Origin: Candidatus Limnocylindrales bacterium
Lineage (GTDB): Bacteria > Desulfobacterota > Binatia > UBA1149 > CAITLU01
Assembly (NCBI GenBank): GCA_035571835.1
Contig: DATNBU010000039.1
Span: 124,001-188,000 of the forward strand
Length of the DNA stretch: 64,000 nt
Direction of reading: 5' to 3'
The notes beneath the pieces are model-generated. The model ran no database searches. It saw only the letters and a program-made list of their open reading frames with translations, and was not told where the DNA came from. Positions 61,097-64,000 of this stretch are shown here, one piece after another. The position numbers were made by a program, and so were the translations under genes. Positions within the stretch are counted from its first letter, which is position 1. Every line of letters starts with the position of its first letter.

Positions 61097-62794
61097 TCAG
61101 TTCAGATAGCCGAGGTCGCGCAGTCGCTGCATGACCTCGGCCTCTTCTTCGGCGGAGTATTCCTGGAGAGGACCGCGGCCGGCATCGCTTCCGCCGGCGC
61201 CGCGACGGATCGGGCGCGTGCGGACGAGCTCCGGGTCGAGGATGGACGTCAGCACCTGGCCGTCCATGTCGTCCGGAATCTCCTGGTCCAGCAGATAAAG
61301 AATCGTAGGCGCCAGATCGATGATCGAAGCGCCGGGGAACGGCGCCGGCACGGACGCGGCGTCCGGCCTTCGCACGTTCGGCCCCGCGGCAACCAGCAGT
61401 CCGTTGTCACGATGCATGCCGGAGTAGCGATAGGTTTCGTCCCAGATCCGCGATGAGCCGAAATCGGAAAGACCGTAGAAGATGTCGCCGTCGTCCTCGG
61501 GCAGCAGGATCAGATCGGGAGCTTCCTCGATGCGCGGGCCGTGCCAGATCTCTTCACGCCGGATGGCACGTGAGATCAGCGGCCGCCCGAGCTCGGGATC
61601 GCGCCATGCGAGAAGCTTCTCCGCGATCTCGTCGCGCGTGCGCTCGTAGTCGGCCGGCGCAACGCTGCCGTGCGGCTCCCTTCCCTGCATGTTGAGAAAC
61701 AGCGATCCGTAGTGGCGGCCGAACGAGTACGCGCGGCTCCGGCTCCAGTCGACGTTGTGGAACGACAGGAACATGCGCTTGAGCACCGAATCGAACGAGT
61801 AGACGTTCTTGTACTCGGCATGCTTGGCGACGCCGAGGCGGTCGACGATGCGATGGACGTTGCGAAGGCTGAGGCCGTGGCGGAGCGCGAACGCCTTCAT
61901 GCGCGTGGCCGGATCCTGGTCGAGCTGAAGATAGCCGAGCTCGAGCAGCAGGTTGTTCAGCACCACGAAGCGCGACGCACGTCCCATGCCGTGGTCGCTC
62001 ATCATCAGCACGGTCACGTCGTCGCCGGCTTTTGCGATCACGCGCGCGATGTCGGCGTCGAGGCGCTCGAACCACCGCAGCACCTGCGCTTCGAGCGCGG
62101 CGCGGCCCGCAACGTCCCTGCCCTTGTGCCACGGGTGCTGGGGGTCCAATGCATGCCAGAGCTGGTGCAGGATGCGGTCCACGTCGAAGTAGACCGTCAT
62201 GAAGAAATCCCAGTCGTCGCGCTCCATCAGGTAGAGGTTCGTGCGCGTCAGCAGCTCGAGCAGCTCGTCGCACGCGTCGAAGAACGCCTTGCGACCGCGC
62301 TCCGAGTACGTCTCCGACGGATAGATCCGGTAGTCGCCGACTTTGCTTTCGATCTCGGCGGCGAGCGTCGGCGGCCACGTGTAGTCCTTCGCGAAGTACG
62401 GCGTCATCCAGCCGCTGATGAACGTGCCTTCGACGGGCTCGACGGGATACGAGATCGGCACGTTGACGACACCGACCTTGAGGCCGGCATCCGAGAGCAG
62501 CCTCCACAGCGTGCGCCCGCTGCGCATGCTCGCGTTGACCGGCGGGAATACGTAGCTGCCGGCGCGGCGGTAGAGAAAGTCGTAGACGCCGGTGCGGCCG
62601 GGATTCATGCCGGTCGAGAACGACGTCCACGCCGGTCCGGACGTCGGCGGCATGGTCGAGTGCATGATGCCGCCTACGCCGCGCCGGAGCAGTCCGGCGA
62701 GCGTCGGCAGCCGCCCTTCCGATGCCCATTTCGAGAGCAGCGGAAACGGAGCGCCGTCGAGCCCGATGACGAGAACGCGATTTCGCTTTGCCAT
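61097..62794 (-). CDS. Alkaline phosphatase superfamily enzyme (phosphodiesterase/nucleotide pyrophosphatase type)
   Basis: A 565-aa enzyme of the type I phosphodiesterase/AP superfamily. VLVIGLDGAPFPLLSKWASEGRLP gives the first metal Asp, and PPTSGPAWTSFSTGMNPGRTGVYDFL the nucleophilic Thr region. The YFDVDRILHQLWHALD and TVLMMSDHGMG segments supply further metal ligands. IIDLAPTILYLLDQEIPDDMDG is shared with sulfatase and phosphoglycerate-mutase-like relatives. There is no signal peptide, so cytoplasmic or membrane-peripheral. The C-terminus ends YSAEEEAEVMQRLRDLGYLN, a tail often found in this group. The ATG at 62794 is used. Substrate unknown; context suggests glycan or phosphonate chemistry. 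Confidence 0.87.
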   Translation of the reverse strand: MAKRNRVLVIGLDGAPFPLLSKWASEGRLPTLAGLLRRGVGGIMHSTMPPTSGPAWTSFSTGMNPGRTGVYDFLYRRAGSYVFPPVNASMRSGRTLWRLLSDAGLKVGVVNVPISYPVEPVEGTFISGWMTPYFAKDYTWPPTLAAEIESKVGDYRIYPSETYSERGRKAFFDACDELLELLTRTNLYLMERDDWDFFMTVYFDVDRILHQLWHALDPQHPWHKGRDVAGRAALEAQVLRWFERLDADIARVIAKAGDDVTVLMMSDHGMGRASRFVVLNNLLLELGYLQLDQDPATRMKAFALRHGLSLRNVHRIVDRLGVAKHAEYKNVYSFDSVLKRMFLSFHNVDWSRSRAYSFGRHYGSLFLNMQGREPHGSVAPADYERTRDEIAEKLLAWRDPELGRPLISRAIRREEIWHGPRIEEAPDLILLPEDDGDIFYGLSDFGSSRIWDETYRYSGMHRDNGLLVAAGPNVRRPDAASVPAPFPGASIIDLAPTILYLLDQEIPDDMDGQVLTSILDPELVRTRPIRRGAGGSDAGRGPLQEYSAEEEAEVMQRLRDLGYLN

Positions 62795-62829
62795 GTCGTG
62801 GAGAACCCGCGCGATGCGCGGAGCGGACC

Positions 62830-64000
62830 TTACCAGCGCCAGCCGTTGGCGCGAAATCGTGCACGCAGCTTTTCGATTTCCGGTTTCATCTGTTCGACCA
62901 CGTCCATTCGGGATGTGGCGATGTTCTCGTTTTCGGACGGATCGGCCGTGAGGTCGTAGAGCTCGACGCGTTCGGGCTCGCTCGAACGCTCGCCTTTCGG
63001 CGTGCGCGGATCGGTCGGTGCGCCGGCCGGCGTCACGATGGCCTTGAGCTTCGACGTGCGCAGCGCGATCGGATGATTCGGGCGCGGACCGACAGCGTAG
63101 CATCCGGCGCCGCGCAGCTCGCCGGCGTGGGAAGACGCCGGGTGCGCCGCAAAGCCGAGCTCGGACGCAAGCGAGCGGCCGTCGAGATCCTCGCCGGCCG
63201 CAGCGCCCGCAAGGTCGAGCAGCGTCGGCACGATGTCGACGCTGCACGCTTCGTCCGCGACGCGTTTCGGCGCCGCGCCACCGGGCCGCGCCGCTCCGCC
63301 CGGCCATGCGATGACGAGCGGAACGCGCACCGTGGGGTCGTACGCGAACCATCCGTGCTGGAGCAGCTCGTCGTGCTCGACGAGGCTCTCGCCGTGATCG
63401 GCGGTCACGACCACGATCGTCTCGCCGGACGCATCGCTCGCCGCGAGCGCCGCGAGGATCCAGCCGAGCTGCGTATCGGTGTAACGGATCTCGCCGTCGT
63501 AGCGGCGCACGTAGTCCGACAGCGTCTTCGCGCCTTCGAGCTTCTGGTACGCCGGAATCACGCCGAGCCCGAAGTTGCTGTCGGAGACCGCAAACTCACC
63601 GTCGCGCGCGGGCGGCGCATCCTTGTAGTCGAAATCCCTGCTCCACCACGGCGACGCCGAATTGTACGGGCCATGCGGATCCATCATGTGCACCCACGCG
63701 AACCACGGCGACGCCGGCGGCGTGCGCAGGAAGCCTGCGACGGTTGCAGCCAGACGATCGTCGCTGCTCGGATACGCGAGCGCTGCGCCCGGGATCGCTC
63801 CCGGAATCATCTCGACCGAATCGAAGCCCTGGCCGAAACCATGATCCGGATCGACGATCCAGTTGGCGACGAACGCGCGCGTCGCGTAGCCGGCTTCCTT
63901 GAGCCGTTCGGCAAGCGTGATGCTTTCGTCGCCGAGATGCGCACGGTTGAACACGACGTTGTGGCGGTCCTGGTAGACGCCGGTCAGCAACGTCGCGACG
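62830..64000 (-). CDS. Sulfatase-family hydrolase, N-terminus cut by window edge
   Basis: About 390 residues are visible. ATLLTGVYQDRHNVVFNRAHLGDESITLAERLKEAGYATRAFVAN is the region following the catalytic nucleophile in arylsulfatases. MMDPHGPYN, a VVVTADHGESLVEHDELLQHGWFAYDPTVRVPLVIAWPGG block and the SVDIVPTLLDLAGA segment are typical metal-binding and structural motifs. The formylglycine Cys/Ser site lies beyond position 64000, so sulfatase versus phosphodiesterase specificity cannot be settled. It is first, within view, of a minus-strand unit with the AP-superfamily gene, the large membrane protein and GT4. Confidence 0.9.
   Translation of the reverse strand, partial: VATLLTGVYQDRHNVVFNRAHLGDESITLAERLKEAGYATRAFVANWIVDPDHGFGQGFDSVEMIPGAIPGAALAYPSSDDRLAATVAGFLRTPPASPWFAWVHMMDPHGPYNSASPWWSRDFDYKDAPPARDGEFAVSDSNFGLGVIPAYQKLEGAKTLSDYVRRYDGEIRYTDTQLGWILAALAASDASGETIVVVTADHGESLVEHDELLQHGWFAYDPTVRVPLVIAWPGGAARPGGAAPKRVADEACSVDIVPTLLDLAGAAAGEDLDGRSLASELGFAAHPASSHAGELRGAGCYAVGPRPNHPIALRTSKLKAIVTPAGAPTDPRTPKGERSSEPERVELYDLTADPSENENIATSRMDVVEQMKPEIEKLRARFRANGWRW

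Noticed and set aside
58031-61456. A plus-strand open frame of 1141 codons antisense to the large membrane protein
   Set aside because: Arg/Ala/Asp-rich shadow of a high-GC gene with no motifs; the minus-strand frame has coherent TM segments and context.
1-64000. CRISPR arrays, rRNA genes, prophage or integrase genes
   Set aside because: No regularly spaced direct repeats, no rRNA-like sequence and no phage or integrase genes were recognised; only the IS3 relic is a mobile-element gene.

Overview
The window is GC-rich, densely packed bacterial chromosome from a diderm (Gram-negative-type) organism. The evidence is a type II secretion (T2SS) operon with a secretin, several lipoboxes, a NodT-type outer-membrane efflux lipoprotein, a periplasmic DegQ protease and a MltD-type transglycosylase. 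CarD, LarE, DUF1844, paired alkaline-phosphatase-fold and sulfatase genes, and Cys-rich secreted modules of a kind seen in 'deltaproteobacterial' and Binatota-like genomes suggest that part of the tree. The taxonomic placement is inference, because no rRNA gene lies in the window.

Layout. 1-6229 (minus): hemC (cut by the left edge), hemA, a CcsA/HemX-like cytochrome c assembly protein and a precorrin-2 dehydrogenase form a tetrapyrrole cluster, preceded by a LysM transglycosylase. 6306-15897: a family-5 substrate-binding lipoprotein (plus), an accessory block (unknown secreted protein and VapBC) bounded by two inverted GGGGACAG elements, a YihY-family protein (minus), then dppB/dppC-type permeases, a membrane protein and DUF445 (plus). 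15983-20754 (minus): a complete MacA-ATPase-MacB-TolC-like exporter. 20852-24949 (minus): a glycan cluster (GT2, cupin epimerase, Gfo/Idh oxidoreductase, GT-C membrane protein).

24950-31551 is an accessory region, visibly AT-richer from about 26450 on. It holds a decayed IS3-family element, two adjacent secreted proteins sharing a homologous domain (one ending in an M15-like peptidase), a beta-helix-type surface protein and a repeat-helical protein. 31794-38792 (minus) is a tightly overlapping run: DUF1844, degQ, a penicillin-binding protein without a glycosyltransferase domain, a lipoprotein, tsaD, rsmA and fpg. cysK and larE run on plus (38977-40813) and converge on ispD.

41501-56234 (minus): an Ala-rich repeat protein, carD with its own promoter and terminator, pyrD, two ketoacyl synthase III genes (the second with an altered active site), and the T2SS genes gspF-G-H-I-J, a very acidic small ORF, then gspK-L-M-C-D. 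No gspE or prepilin peptidase is present. 56436-64000 (minus): GT4 glycosyltransferase, a 1131-residue membrane protein with a repeat-helical tail, an alkaline-phosphatase-superfamily enzyme and a sulfatase (cut by the right edge), probably a surface-glycan module.

Points most worth a second look: the GT51-less PBP1B-like protein, the Asp-repeat ORF overlapping the start of gspK, the secreted-protein pair beside the broken IS, the inverted repeat-bounded VapBC block, and the divergent second KASIII.
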